A program made the position numbers and the translations under genes. Source: Rhodospirillaceae bacterium (lineage in GTDB: Bacteria > Pseudomonadota > Gammaproteobacteria > Steroidobacterales > Rariloculaceae). From it: 37,556 bases of DNA. The stretch covers positions 1 to 37,556 of the forward strand of contig JAHEKF010000030.1 in NCBI GenBank assembly GCA_024638465.1, read 5' to 3'. Shown in pieces: positions 17,896 through 26,364 of the stretch. Each line of letters starts with the position of its first letter. Position 1 is the first letter of the stretch. The notes below the pieces were generated by a model. The model saw only the letters and a list, made by a program, of their open reading frames with translations. It did no database searches and was not told where the DNA came from.

Positions 17896-18497
17896 GAGTC
17901 TGCGTGGCGCTGGTCCTGCTGCTACCGGCGACCGTCTTCGGGCAGCCGGAAAACGACCTGCCGTGGCAAGTCCATGACGACAGCAGCCTGGAATTCGTCG
18001 CGGTCCAGCAGGGAGCGGAGTTCACGGGTCGGTTCGAGCAATTCGAAGCCACAATTCGCTTCGACCCTGCCGCGCCGCAATTGAGCAGCTTGGCTATTGC
18101 AGTCGTCACCGATTCCGTGAACACCTACTACGACGATCGGGACGAGGTCCTGCGTGGTCCGGACCTGCTTAACGTCGAGCGCTGGCCAGAAGCTACGTTC
18201 TCGAGCGACAGCGTTCGAGTGGACGGCGAGAGCCGTTTCGTGGCAGCCGGAGATCTGACGATTCGCGATCGGACTCAACCGCTAGCGCTGCCGTTTTCGT
18301 TCGAAAATCGCGACGGCCAGACACACTTAAGCGGCGAAATTACGATCTCCCGTCTCGACTTCGGCGTCGGTCAGGGTGAGTGGAGCAATACCGAATGGGT
18401 GGGCGCGGATGTCAAAATTCGCTTCCGTCTGCGCCTGGAGTCTCCGTACCCGGCGGGCGAGCGCCCCGCGCGGCAGGACGGTGAGGCGTCTAAATGA
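17892..18497 (+). CDS. YceI-family periplasmic protein
   Basis: A 201-residue exported protein of the lipocalin-like YceI family, which binds long isoprenoids or quinone-like lipids. Residues 1-17 form the signal peptide (ending VFG-QP). Family marks are the early DSSLEFVAVQQGAEFTGRFEQF, DPAAPQLSSLAIAVVTDSVNT, LLNVERWPEATFSS, the GDLTIRDRTQP segment and SRLDFGVGQGEW with VGADVKIRFRL at the end. It overlaps cytochrome b561 by 4 nt; b561-YceI pairs recur in bacteria, which suggests that the two act together on a membrane lipid or quinone, though the reaction is not established. Confidence 0.93.
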   Translation: MRVCVALVLLLPATVFGQPENDLPWQVHDDSSLEFVAVQQGAEFTGRFEQFEATIRFDPAAPQLSSLAIAVVTDSVNTYYDDRDEVLRGPDLLNVERWPEATFSSDSVRVDGESRFVAAGDLTIRDRTQPLALPFSFENRDGQTHLSGEITISRLDFGVGQGEWSNTEWVGADVKIRFRLRLESPYPAGERPARQDGEASK

Positions 18498-18604
18498 CTG
18501 GAATCCGGGAATTTTTCGCCCCGCCTCTTGTCATAATGGACAGGTTTACGGAATCAGTACGAACGACGCGTCTAAAGCTACTAATTCGCGAAGCAAGTCG
18601 TACA

Positions 18605-19267
18605 ATGGAGAGCATGCGGACCATCCGCCAGTGCAGCATCGTTACTCGCCTGCTCGGGGTGCTCGTGGGCACGTCGCTGATGGGCTGCGCCTCTGTGGTT
18701 ACCGTTGAAGCCGAGTTTCCGCAACCGCTAATCGAAAAAATTCCCGTTCGCGTCGGCGTGTTGTTTGACGACGCACTCCGCAACTACGAGTACTACGAAG
18801 AAATACCGCAGCAGGCAACCTGGACGATCTACCTCGGTAATGCCAATGAACTCATGCTCGACGGGTTGTTCGAAACGATGTTCCTGGAAACTGCACTGGT
18901 CGAGTCGATCACCCTGACGTCGACCGATCTTTTTCGCCTCGACGGCGTGCTGCACCCGGCGCTCGAAAAATTCGAATTCGAAGTTCCAATTGGCGGGAAT
19001 GACGAGTTCGTCGAAGTGTGGATGCAGTACAAACTCCGTCTGTTCGAGCCGGGCGGCGAACTCGTCACCGAATGGCCGGTCAGCGGCTACGGTAAGGCAG
19101 AACTCGGGAACAAGGAAGACGCATTAAACCGTGCTACGGTAACAGCAATGCGTGAAGTGGGCGCAACGATCTCGACGCGTTTTCTCGAGCAACCGGGCGT
19201 CGAGTATTGGATACAGGAGAGGCAGAATGAGGCTGCGTTGTCCGCAGAAGCTCCGTTCGTTAATTGA
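18605..19267 (+). CDS. predicted lipoprotein, unknown function
   Basis: The 220-residue product has a signal peptide with the lipobox LMGC, giving a lipidated cysteine about residue 28 from the ATG at 18605; an ATG at 18614 preceded by GGAG is an alternative. A far earlier in-frame start at 18494 would put the lipobox near residue 65, too deep for a signal peptide. The mature part is an acidic alpha/beta sequence containing VRVGVLFDDALRNYEYYEE, a GNANELMLDGLFETMF helix and a YKLRLFEPGGELVTEWPVSGYG segment, suggesting a compact periplasmic domain. I do not recognise the family. It overlaps the next lipoprotein gene by 41 nt and follows yceI by 107 nt. Confidence 0.82.
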   Translation: MESMRTIRQCSIVTRLLGVLVGTSLMGCASVVTVEAEFPQPLIEKIPVRVGVLFDDALRNYEYYEEIPQQATWTIYLGNANELMLDGLFETMFLETALVESITLTSTDLFRLDGVLHPALEKFEFEVPIGGNDEFVEVWMQYKLRLFEPGGELVTEWPVSGYGKAELGNKEDALNRATVTAMREVGATISTRFLEQPGVEYWIQERQNEAALSAEAPFVN

Positions 19268-19967
19268 CGTCGTACAGACGCAGAAACTGACGCTAACACT
19301 TGTGGCGGTCGGCGTTCTGAGCGGCTGTGGCGTTACCGCTCGCATGGAGCCTTACAAACAAACGAACAGCGTTATCAACGACGGTGAGCAAGTCGTCGTG
19401 CTTGCCCGAAAGCATCACGCGACCCACGAGGCCGAAGCGGGATTCATCGAATGTATCAGCGATGGATTATCGGATGGCAGGGACGGGCTCGACGTCCACT
19501 CGAGCACGGAGTTCGAAGATAAGCTTTACCCCTGGTTCGAGCCGTCTCTGGCACCGCTTAGCACGGACGACCTCACGGAATTGCTCGAAAAACCCGGCGT
19601 ACTCGATCAGGTCGAAGAAACCGGCGTTCGCTTCGTCGTATGGCTGGATGGCTCTACCGAAAGAACCGCAAGTGGCGGTGGTATCACTTGTGCCGCTGGC
19701 GTCGGCGGCGCGGGTTGCATGGGCCTGGCATGGTGGGAAGACGATGCTCGCTACGATGCGACAGTGTGGGATCTGCATGAGCTGACTTCAGCAGGCACGA
19801 TCTACGCGGATTTCGTGGGCCGCTCCGTCATGCCAGCGATCGTCATTCCAATTCCGCTCATTGCACGACCTCAGGCGAAGGCCTGCAGAGGCTTGACGGA
19901 TCAGCTCTTCGACTTCCTGACCTCGCCCTATGGTTACGGTGCCGGGCCGGATCCCGAACTCGGATAA
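19227..19967 (+). CDS. predicted lipoprotein, unknown function
   Basis: A 246-residue precursor starting at the ATG at 19227, with GGAGAGGCA just upstream. The N-terminus is basic, then a hydrophobic run ends in the lipobox LSGC. The mature part has a conserved-looking opening with VVLARKHHATHEAEAGF, a middle section with FVVWLDGSTE, a glycine-rich patch with two cysteines (GGGITCAAGVGGAGC) and an ending with a third cysteine (AKACRGLTDQLFDFL). The glycine-rich patch may insert into or line a membrane-facing surface. No family recognised. The 41-nt overlap with the upstream lipoprotein gene points to a common function at the outer membrane or periplasm. Confidence 0.82.
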   Translation: MRLRCPQKLRSLIDVVQTQKLTLTLVAVGVLSGCGVTARMEPYKQTNSVINDGEQVVVLARKHHATHEAEAGFIECISDGLSDGRDGLDVHSSTEFEDKLYPWFEPSLAPLSTDDLTELLEKPGVLDQVEETGVRFVVWLDGSTERTASGGGITCAAGVGGAGCMGLAWWEDDARYDATVWDLHELTSAGTIYADFVGRSVMPAIVIPIPLIARPQAKACRGLTDQLFDFLTSPYGYGAGPDPELG

Positions 19968-19984
19968 GTCTGTCCTGAAGCTCC

Positions 19985-20020
19985 CCGACTACGCCGCCGC
20001 ACACGGCGCGTAGTGTCGGC
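19985..20020 (+). repeat. imperfect long hairpin after the lipoprotein genes
   Basis: CCGAC-TACG-C-CGCCG (about 19985-19999) and CGGCG-CGTA-GTGTCGG (20004-20020) form a stem of about 14 pairs with small bulges around a CACA loop. It follows the lipoprotein stop by about 18 nt, in a 120-nt gap before the AAA ATPase gene. There is no T-run, so it may be a weak or Rho-assisted terminator or an mRNA-protecting stem. Confidence 0.5.
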
Positions 20021-20087
20021 TGTGTCGTTGCGCTAGCCCGAAGCAGCCTCCTACACTTTCGGCCAACGACGCTGCAACGGACAGCCG

Positions 20088-21575
20088 ATGAACGACCGCC
20101 ATGATCTAGAAGTCATTCTCCACTCGGGCGTGCCAATCGTCGTCATCGAGACCGTGGCTGAGGGCCGGTTTCTCGAGCTGTTGACCGAGTTGGCAAGCTC
20201 GGTGCTGCCGGAGCGGCGCCGCCCGCTGTTTCGCTGGTCGATCACCGACGGTCTTCAGCGAGTCGACCTGGATCTGCCGCCGCAGCGCCACAACATCGAT
20301 CCTGCCGATGTGCTCGGACAGATTCGCAGTGCCGATCAGCGTGGCATCTATGCGCTTCTGGATTTCCACCCCTATTTGCAGGATCCGGTTAACGTCAGGT
20401 TACTGAAAGACATCGCCGTTGCCGGAGCGAGTTCCGGGAAGACGATTCTGCTGATCAGCCACGAAATCGACCTGCCGGCGGAGATCAAACCCTACAGCGC
20501 CAGTTTCGAGATCAGGCTCCCGAGCCCCGAGCAACGCCGCAAAGCGATCGAGACGCAGCTGGACCGGTATCGCCAGGATCATCCCGAGCGTCGTGTCGAA
20601 GTCGATCAGAAAGCCCTCGACATGCTGGTCGACAACCTTCGCGGACTTACTCTCACCGATACGGAGCGCCTTGCCCGCAACGCGATATATCAAGACGGGG
20701 CGATCACGGCGAGCGATCTGCAGCCCGTCATGCGTGCGAAATACGAATTGCTGAATAGTGACGGCGCGCTGAGTTTCGAATACGACACAACGGCGTTTGC
20801 GGAGATCGCGGCATTCAGCAAGCTGAAGGTCTGGCTGAACCAACGCAGGCTCGCATTTTCGAGCGAGCGGCCCGGCAATCTCGATGCGCTGAAAGGCGTC
20901 CTGCTGATAGGCGTTCAGGGTTGCGGCAAAAGCCTCGCAGCGAAAGCCGCTGCAGGCGTGTTCGGCGTTCCGCTGCTTCGTCTCGACTTCGCTGCCCTCT
21001 ACAACAAGTATCACGGCGAGACCGAGAAAAATCTCCGCGCAGCATTGGAAACGGCCGAAGTGATGAGTCCGTGCGTGCTCTGGGTCGATGAAATCGAGAA
21101 GGGTATCGCCACGGGTGTGGACGAATCCGGCACATCCAGGCGTATTCTCGGGACGTTCCTGACCTGGATGTCAGAGCGTCGTTCGGAGGTGCTGGTCGTT
21201 GCTACGGCCAATACCATTTCGGAGCTCCCGCCGGAGCTCGTACGCAAGGGCCGTTTCGATGAAATATTCTTCGTCGACCTGCCCTCTCCCACAGCGCGAG
21301 GCGATATTCTGTCGATCCATATGCGCAAGCGCGGCCTTGACGCCGGCAGCTTCGATTTGCCGCAGCTTGTCGACCTGACGGACGGCTTCTCCGGCGCAGA
21401 AATAGAGCAAGGCATCGTAGCCGCGCTCTATGCGGCCCATGCGCTCGATCAGGACCCCGCGCTTGCGCATGTCGTCGCTGAATTCCGGAAGACGCGTCCG
21501 TTGTCCGTCGTCATGGCAGAACGGGTTTCGGCGCTGCGGGCCTGGGCTAAAGACCGTACGGTACCCGCGGATTAG
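20088..21575 (+). CDS. AAA-family ATPase, Ycf46-like
   Basis: A 495-residue cytoplasmic ATPase. The C-terminal half is a classical AAA module: Walker A GVQGCGKS (275-282), pore-region KYHGETEKNL, Walker B VLWVDEIEK (D334, E335), sensor-1 VVATANTISELP, then an arginine-finger-like RKGRFDEIFFVDLP and a sensor-2 FSGAEIEQGIVAALY. The N-terminal half is a degenerate ATPase-like domain without a P-loop, as in the Ycf46 proteins of cyanobacteria and plastids and their bacterial relatives. The molecular target is unknown; a link with carbon or photosynthetic control was proposed in cyanobacteria only. A small two-helix membrane protein follows on the same strand after 85 nt. Confidence 0.9.
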   Translation: MNDRHDLEVILHSGVPIVVIETVAEGRFLELLTELASSVLPERRRPLFRWSITDGLQRVDLDLPPQRHNIDPADVLGQIRSADQRGIYALLDFHPYLQDPVNVRLLKDIAVAGASSGKTILLISHEIDLPAEIKPYSASFEIRLPSPEQRRKAIETQLDRYRQDHPERRVEVDQKALDMLVDNLRGLTLTDTERLARNAIYQDGAITASDLQPVMRAKYELLNSDGALSFEYDTTAFAEIAAFSKLKVWLNQRRLAFSSERPGNLDALKGVLLIGVQGCGKSLAAKAAAGVFGVPLLRLDFAALYNKYHGETEKNLRAALETAEVMSPCVLWVDEIEKGIATGVDESGTSRRILGTFLTWMSERRSEVLVVATANTISELPPELVRKGRFDEIFFVDLPSPTARGDILSIHMRKRGLDAGSFDLPQLVDLTDGFSGAEIEQGIVAALYAAHALDQDPALAHVVAEFRKTRPLSVVMAERVSALRAWAKDRTVPAD

Positions 21576-21660
21576 GACAATCGGCGCGGTACTCCGGCCC
21601 GTCCGCGGCTGCTGGCGCATGGCATAATCCCGGCTTCTATCACTTCGGCGACTGCATCCT

Positions 21661-21969
21661 ATGGTTCGAGCGGGGATCCGCATCGGCAAAGAGCTCCTGA
21701 TTGCCGTGGTTCTGCTCGGCTTCGGTTTGTTCGCGCTGCCCCCGCTGGTCTTCTGGGTCGGGAGCCGCATTGTCGGTGACTACGGCGCAGAGAACGGGCT
21801 CGACGCGCTCACGCGCCAGGTCTGGTCCGATCTCGCTGGCGGCGGCGTATTTGCCTGGCTGCTGGTTGGGGGCCCGTTCATTGTCGTTCAGCTCCTGCGA
21901 CTGGGCCGTGTGGTGTGGCGCTCGAGACTCGATGTGAAGAGCGTCACAGTTTCAGATAATAATCAATAG
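21661..21969 (+). CDS. small membrane protein with two helices
   Basis: A 102-residue protein with hydrophobic segments about residues 11-34 (LLIAVVLLGFGLFALPPLVFW) and 61-79 (GVFAWLLVGGPFIVVQLL), separated by an acidic loop and followed by a basic, then polar tail. Positive residues flank both helices, predicting the N- and C-termini on the cytoplasmic side. No family recognised. Lies 85 nt after the AAA ATPase gene; a CATAAT-like -10 sits in that gap, so it may have its own promoter. Confidence 0.72.
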   Translation: MVRAGIRIGKELLIAVVLLGFGLFALPPLVFWVGSRIVGDYGAENGLDALTRQVWSDLAGGGVFAWLLVGGPFIVVQLLRLGRVVWRSRLDVKSVTVSDNNQ

Positions 21970-21989
21970 GTTGAACCGATATTTGACAG

Positions 21990-21995
21990 TATAAT
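21990..21995 (+). promoter_or_regulatory. consensus -10 box before a small unknown gene
   Basis: TATAAT at 21990-21995 is a perfect -10, 45 nt before the ATG of the gene at 22041. The best -35 at 17-18 nt is poor (AGGTTG region). A TTGACA at 21983-21988 immediately precedes the -10, too close to be its -35. Confidence 0.55.
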
Positions 21996-22040
21996 CTAAG
22001 CTTTCGCCGGCGAGGCGAACGACCGCTGGAGAAGGACAGC

Positions 22041-22361
22041 ATGCTTCGATTTCTGCAAGGTTTATTTGGCCGCGACGCAACAGCAACACCGCGCCGGCCG
22101 GGCGAAGAGCGGCGCAAGACGCCCCGAACGTCGGCCGCGTCCGTGCTAGCGGGCCAACACCCGGCGGTGACTCCCGCGCCTGCACCCACCGAGGCACCTG
22201 CTCCGAAGCCGAAAAAGCGATCGTCAACGCCGAAACTGAGCCTGGAAGACAACGGATCACCGGCTCAGGACGACGATGGCGATGGCGGCAACCCCTATGA
22301 CACGGGCACCTTCAAGCGGCCGGATGCCTGGAGACGGGTCACGAAAGCCGATAAACAGTAG
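22041..22361 (+). CDS. small proline/alanine-rich hypothetical protein
   Basis: A 106-residue protein with a hydrophobic start MLRFLQGLFG, a low-complexity central stretch rich in Pro, Ala, Lys and Arg (residues 16-72), an acidic turn SPAQDDDGDGG and a C-terminus YDTGTFKRPDAWRRV. The middle is almost certainly disordered; the C-terminal motif may be the conserved binding part. GAGAAGGA stands 5 nt before the ATG and a TATAAT box lies upstream, so it is a real, independently expressed gene. I do not know its family or function. Confidence 0.75.
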   Translation: MLRFLQGLFGRDATATPRRPGEERRKTPRTSAASVLAGQHPAVTPAPAPTEAPAPKPKKRSSTPKLSLEDNGSPAQDDDGDGGNPYDTGTFKRPDAWRRVTKADKQ

Positions 22362-22551
22362 CTTCGAACGCGCCGGAGAACTGTCGAAAAAGACCTGATC
22401 GCCGCAGAAACTCTACGCGTTCAGCGTGGTCAAAATGAGAATGTCGTAACTGTGTTTGGATTTGCGGCGTGCTATCCTTCTAGCCGCCGTAGATCGGCCG
22501 AATCTCGGCATTGACGCGGGCTGATGCCCTGGTTGAACGCAAGGAGGTACC

Positions 22552-24642
22552 GTGAGGCGAATAATCCGATGGTTTGCCGGCAGCGCTGTGATCATCGCGC
22601 TGAGCACGAATGCAGCGACGATCAGTCCGGAAGACATGCTCTCCATGGAAGAGAAGCATCCGGATATCAGCCAACGCGTCACGAGGATCATCGAGGACCT
22701 CCACTACTCCCGCCCTCAGATCGATAACTCGTTCTCGTCCGCAATTCTGGACCGATACCTCGACACGCTCGACGGCAATCGGCTGTATTTCCTGAACAGC
22801 GATATCTCGGATTTCGGTCGCTACCGATACGAACTCGACGATCGCGCGCGCGATGGCGAACTCGAACCCGTATTCGAGATATTTAACGTTTTCCGTGCAC
22901 GCACGGAAGAACGCATCGCCTACGCCCTGTCCCTGCTCGAAATCGAGCCTGATTTCACGATCGACGAGTCCTTCCGCTTCGATCGCAGCGAAATGGCCTG
23001 GCCGAGCTCCGAAGAAGAAATTCAGGACGTTTGGCGAAAACGCGTGAAGAATGACGGACTGAGCCTGGTCCTGACCGGAAAAACCTGGGAAGAGACGGCC
23101 GAGATCCTTTCGGAGCGCTACGAAAGAGTTCTGACGCGCATCACGCAGCTAACGGCTGACGACGTTTTCGCTACGTTCATGAACGCGATGGCGCACACGA
23201 TGGATCCTCATTCCAGCTATATGTCGCCGCGCGACAGCGAAGAATACCGAATCCAGATGAGCCTCTCATACGACGGCATCGGCGCCTCCCTGCAGCTCGA
23301 AGACGACTATGTCACCGTGATCAACGTGATCCCGGGCGGCCCCGCACAACTGAACGGTCTGCTCAAGCCGGAAGACCGAATAACGGGTGTTGCCCAGGGC
23401 GAGGACGGCGAAGTCGTCGATGTGATCGGATGGCGTCTGGACGATGTCGTGCAGATGATTCGAGGCCCCGGCGGCACGCTGGTGCGCTTGCAGATACTTC
23501 CTGCCGGCGCAGCACCGGGTTCGCCCGAACGCATTCTTCCTCTGATTCGGGACAAAGTGAAGCTCGAGGAGCAGGCCGCTAAGAGCGAACGCCTCGAAAT
23601 AGAGCACGACGGACTGAACTACAACATCGGCGTAATCCGCGTACCGAGTTTCTATCTCGATTACGAAGCGCGGACGCGCGGTGATGAAGACTATACGAGC
23701 ACGACCCGTGACGTAGCTCGCCTTGTCAGCGAACTCGAGAGCGAAGGCATCGACGGTCTCGTTCTGGATCTTCGGCAGAACGGTGGCGGCCATCTCTCCG
23801 AAGCGACCGAGCTCAGCGGACTATTCATCGAGAGAGGTCCCGTAGTCCAGCTAAGAGAGACGCGCGGCAACATCCAGGTACTTGACGACCCTACACCCGG
23901 TGTCGTCTACGACGGGCCGCTGGCGGTTCTGGTCGATCGGTACAGCGCGAGCGCTTCCGAGATCTTCGCGGCAGCCATACAGGATTACGAACGAGGTATC
24001 GTGATCGGCCAACGCACTTTCGGCAAAGGTTCCGTGCAGAATCTCTTCAATCTCGATCGGTTCATGCGAGCTCCGGGCTACGGCCAGCTGACCTTAACGA
24101 TCGGTAAGTACTACCGCGTTACCGGCGGGAGCACGCAGCACCGCGGTGTGGTCCCGGACATCGAACTTGCCTCGCTCGTCGATACCGAGACCGTAGGCGA
24201 AAGCACTCGTGATACGGCGCTGCCCTGGGATCAGATCGAGCCGACTCGATTTCGCGCCGATTCCGCGATTCTTACGGATGTACAGCTACTCGAATCACGT
24301 CATACGGAACGAGCGGCTGAAGATCCCGATTATCGTTATCTGCAAAGCGACGTAGCCGCGTTCGGCGAACTGCGCAATCGCGAAACGGTGTCCCTGAATC
24401 TCGAACAGCGCCAGGCTGATCGCGATCAGTTGCAATTGGAGCAGCTGGCTCGAGAGAACGAGCGCCGGCTGGCGCTGAATCTCGAGCCGCTCGAATCGGT
24501 CGAAGCACTCGAAGCAGTCGACACGTCAGATGTTCAGCTGGATCAGGCGATGCGCGTAGTTGCCGACATGGCCGCGCTGGCGGGCGGGTCGGCAACGACG
24601 GCAGAAGCCATTACAACGACGTCGGCGACGATCAGTCAATAG
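22552..24642 (+). CDS. prc: tail-specific protease Prc (C-terminal processing peptidase)
   Basis: Periplasmic serine protease that trims or degrades proteins from the C-terminus, including SsrA-tagged and misfolded envelope proteins and, in E. coli, PBP3. The 696-residue precursor has a signal peptide (first 22 residues, NAA-T), an N-terminal helical domain, a PDZ domain (about 240-330, starting SYDGIGASLQ), then the S41 protease core DLRQNGGGHLSEA, DRYSASASEIFAAAIQDYERG and TFGKGSVQ. The predicted catalytic dyad is S467 and K492, 25 residues apart as in E. coli. The GTG start is preceded by AAGGAGG with ideal spacing. It is convergent with the coiled-coil gene that follows. Confidence 0.96.
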   Translation: MRRIIRWFAGSAVIIALSTNAATISPEDMLSMEEKHPDISQRVTRIIEDLHYSRPQIDNSFSSAILDRYLDTLDGNRLYFLNSDISDFGRYRYELDDRARDGELEPVFEIFNVFRARTEERIAYALSLLEIEPDFTIDESFRFDRSEMAWPSSEEEIQDVWRKRVKNDGLSLVLTGKTWEETAEILSERYERVLTRITQLTADDVFATFMNAMAHTMDPHSSYMSPRDSEEYRIQMSLSYDGIGASLQLEDDYVTVINVIPGGPAQLNGLLKPEDRITGVAQGEDGEVVDVIGWRLDDVVQMIRGPGGTLVRLQILPAGAAPGSPERILPLIRDKVKLEEQAAKSERLEIEHDGLNYNIGVIRVPSFYLDYEARTRGDEDYTSTTRDVARLVSELESEGIDGLVLDLRQNGGGHLSEATELSGLFIERGPVVQLRETRGNIQVLDDPTPGVVYDGPLAVLVDRYSASASEIFAAAIQDYERGIVIGQRTFGKGSVQNLFNLDRFMRAPGYGQLTLTIGKYYRVTGGSTQHRGVVPDIELASLVDTETVGESTRDTALPWDQIEPTRFRADSAILTDVQLLESRHTERAAEDPDYRYLQSDVAAFGELRNRETVSLNLEQRQADRDQLQLEQLARENERRLALNLEPLESVEALEAVDTSDVQLDQAMRVVADMAALAGGSATTAEAITTTSATISQ

Positions 24643-24683
24643 ACGAACGGATCAGGTAATACTTCGGCAGGCGCTGTTCGCAC

Positions 24684-25739
24684 TCAACAGAGTACGGAAT
24701 AAAGATCCCAGTATTCTTCCAGTAAGACGTTGATCTTGAGCGGCTCTTCCGTCGATGCACGGTCCTGCTGCTCTCCGGACTGAGGAATCTCGACTGGTGT
24801 GACCGCAACAGAAGCGGTTGTCGGCAACGAATCCGTCTCATCCCGAAACGTAACGCTGTTGACGAGAAAATCCGTTCTGCGTCGGACGTCGTCGGCCAGG
24901 CCCGTCTGTTGGCGTAAATCTTCGATTCGATCCCGAATAAGTTCGACCATCCGGTCGCAATCACGCCGGTCGCCGAACTTCATGTCACCGACAGGTCTTT
25001 CGGTGGATGTCTTCGTCAGCTCGATCAGGTCATTGTCTGCGAAATGGACAACAAGATGCTGCGCCAGAGCGATGACCGCGCAATTAATCAGTCTGCGGCT
25101 TTCCAGAGACAAGCCATCGGGTTCGGGAAGCACTTCTCCCTGAATCTTTTCCTGCAGCTCGTCGAGTTTGTCGACTTTTTCCTGTAGCGCTGCTTCGCCA
25201 TCCCTGAGTCCTGAAATCTTACGTTTCAGGGCGGACCCTTTGAAGAACAGCAGAAACTTGTTCGTCGACTCAAGGTCTCTTTCAGCGTCAGCTATCTCGC
25301 CACGGATTCCCGCCTGCTTGTCGAGTACTCTGTCGAGCTTTTCTTTTATCGCCGAAAGGCGCCGGTTTCTCTTTGCGAGGGCCGCCTCATGAAGCTGTGA
25401 GCGCTCACGCTGCTCTCGCTGAACTTTCAGTTCACTACCGAACTGCTGGACTTTTTGCGCTCCGACACGCCAGAGGTGACGAAGCTGGAAATAGACCATC
25501 GCGTTCGCGGCTGCGAGGGGATTCGTGAGCAGGCGTTCCAGGCCTTCCAGCTGCTCTTGCGCGCGGAAGATTTCGCCTTCCTGCTCTTTGAGCTTGTCCA
25601 GTAGATCGTGGCGTTCCTTGCGAAGATCGTTGAGTTCTCGTTTGACGCCGGCGCGGTTGGAGTACAGCTTCAGAAGCTGCTCGCCATCTTCTCCCTTTTT
25701 GCGCGCTCTCAGGTTATTCAGCATCGCCGTAATCGCCAC
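24684..25739 (-). CDS. coiled-coil protein, unknown function
   Basis: A 351-residue cytoplasmic protein. Residues about 30-200 form long heptad-rich coiled coils (for example KRELNDLRKERHDLLDKL and LAKRNRRLSAIKEKLDRVL), interrupted by a short apolar patch, NPLAAANAMVYFQLRHLWRV. The C-terminal third holds QHLVVHFADNDLIELT, a GDRRDCDRMVELIRDRIEDLRQQ helix and an acidic end. This may be a structural or scaffolding protein; no family is recognised. The end is convergent with prc (41-nt gap). The next minus-strand gene upstream, the DUF1249 gene, is 89 nt away, so cotranscription is possible. Confidence 0.8.
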   Translation of the reverse strand: MAITAMLNNLRARKKGEDGEQLLKLYSNRAGVKRELNDLRKERHDLLDKLKEQEGEIFRAQEQLEGLERLLTNPLAAANAMVYFQLRHLWRVGAQKVQQFGSELKVQREQRERSQLHEAALAKRNRRLSAIKEKLDRVLDKQAGIRGEIADAERDLESTNKFLLFFKGSALKRKISGLRDGEAALQEKVDKLDELQEKIQGEVLPEPDGLSLESRRLINCAVIALAQHLVVHFADNDLIELTKTSTERPVGDMKFGDRRDCDRMVELIRDRIEDLRQQTGLADDVRRRTDFLVNSVTFRDETDSLPTTASVAVTPVEIPQSGEQQDRASTEEPLKINVLLEEYWDLYSVLC

Positions 25740-25828
25740 TCGTTACGCGGATCTTCGCTCGCAGCTATTTGACTATAACCCCGAGCCTCCCCTTAAACCG
25801 TGATTCAGAGCACAACGAGGCGTGCAGC

Positions 25829-26290
25829 TCAGTCAAAGCCGTGGCCCATATCGAGCAGAAAATCCAGCCATTTGTTGAGCATGATGTTGTTGCGCCAGCG
25901 ACGATCGAGTTCGCTCGAATGAGCCTTTGCAAATTCTCGAAGCTCGGGATGGCAATGCTCCTGCGTTCCGCTAACGGCCTCGACCAGGTGGGCGTCGTGA
26001 TAGACGCGCAGGACCAGATCGGGATCCGCGATTCGTTCGGATTCGTCATCGAACCAATAGGTCAGATTGATCGTGGTCGTGTAACGTTCCTGCCGCAGAA
26101 TTTTTCGATACAAGTCACAGTCTCGCGAGCTCTTCGATACCCGCTCGCGACCTTTGCCCGTCGGAATATCCCTGAGATCGCTGCTCAGATTCAGCAGCCT
26201 GATGTAGTTGCTCTCATAGACAGTCATCAGCCCGGTGAAGCTTCCGGGACGGAAGATGCACTCCGGTACGATGAGACTATCTGCAAGCAT
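25829..26290 (-). CDS. DUF1249 family protein (YqiB-like)
   Basis: A 153-residue protein of the DUF1249 family, represented by E. coli YqiB, of unknown function. Family features: an N-terminal MTVYESNYIRLLNL helix, the strand pattern YTTTINLTYWF, the motif DPDLVLRVYHDAHLVEAVS with the conserved RxYHDA core, and a C-terminal NKWLDFLLDMGHGF. The start at 26290 lacks a good ribosome-binding site; the ATG at 26227 (MTVYESNY) is an alternative matching YqiB better. It is cytoplasmic and basic. It lies 74 nt downstream of ppsR and upstream of the coiled-coil gene, all on the minus strand. Confidence 0.88.
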   Translation of the reverse strand: MLADSLIVPECIFRPGSFTGLMTVYESNYIRLLNLSSDLRDIPTGKGRERVSKSSRDCDLYRKILRQERYTTTINLTYWFDDESERIADPDLVLRVYHDAHLVEAVSGTQEHCHPELREFAKAHSSELDRRWRNNIMLNKWLDFLLDMGHGFD

Positions 26291-26364
26291 GCGTCAGCCG
26301 TTCTAACCCTGGTGCCTTCGAGAATGCCATAAAGCACCCGGACAGGACAAAGAACTGTTACGCA

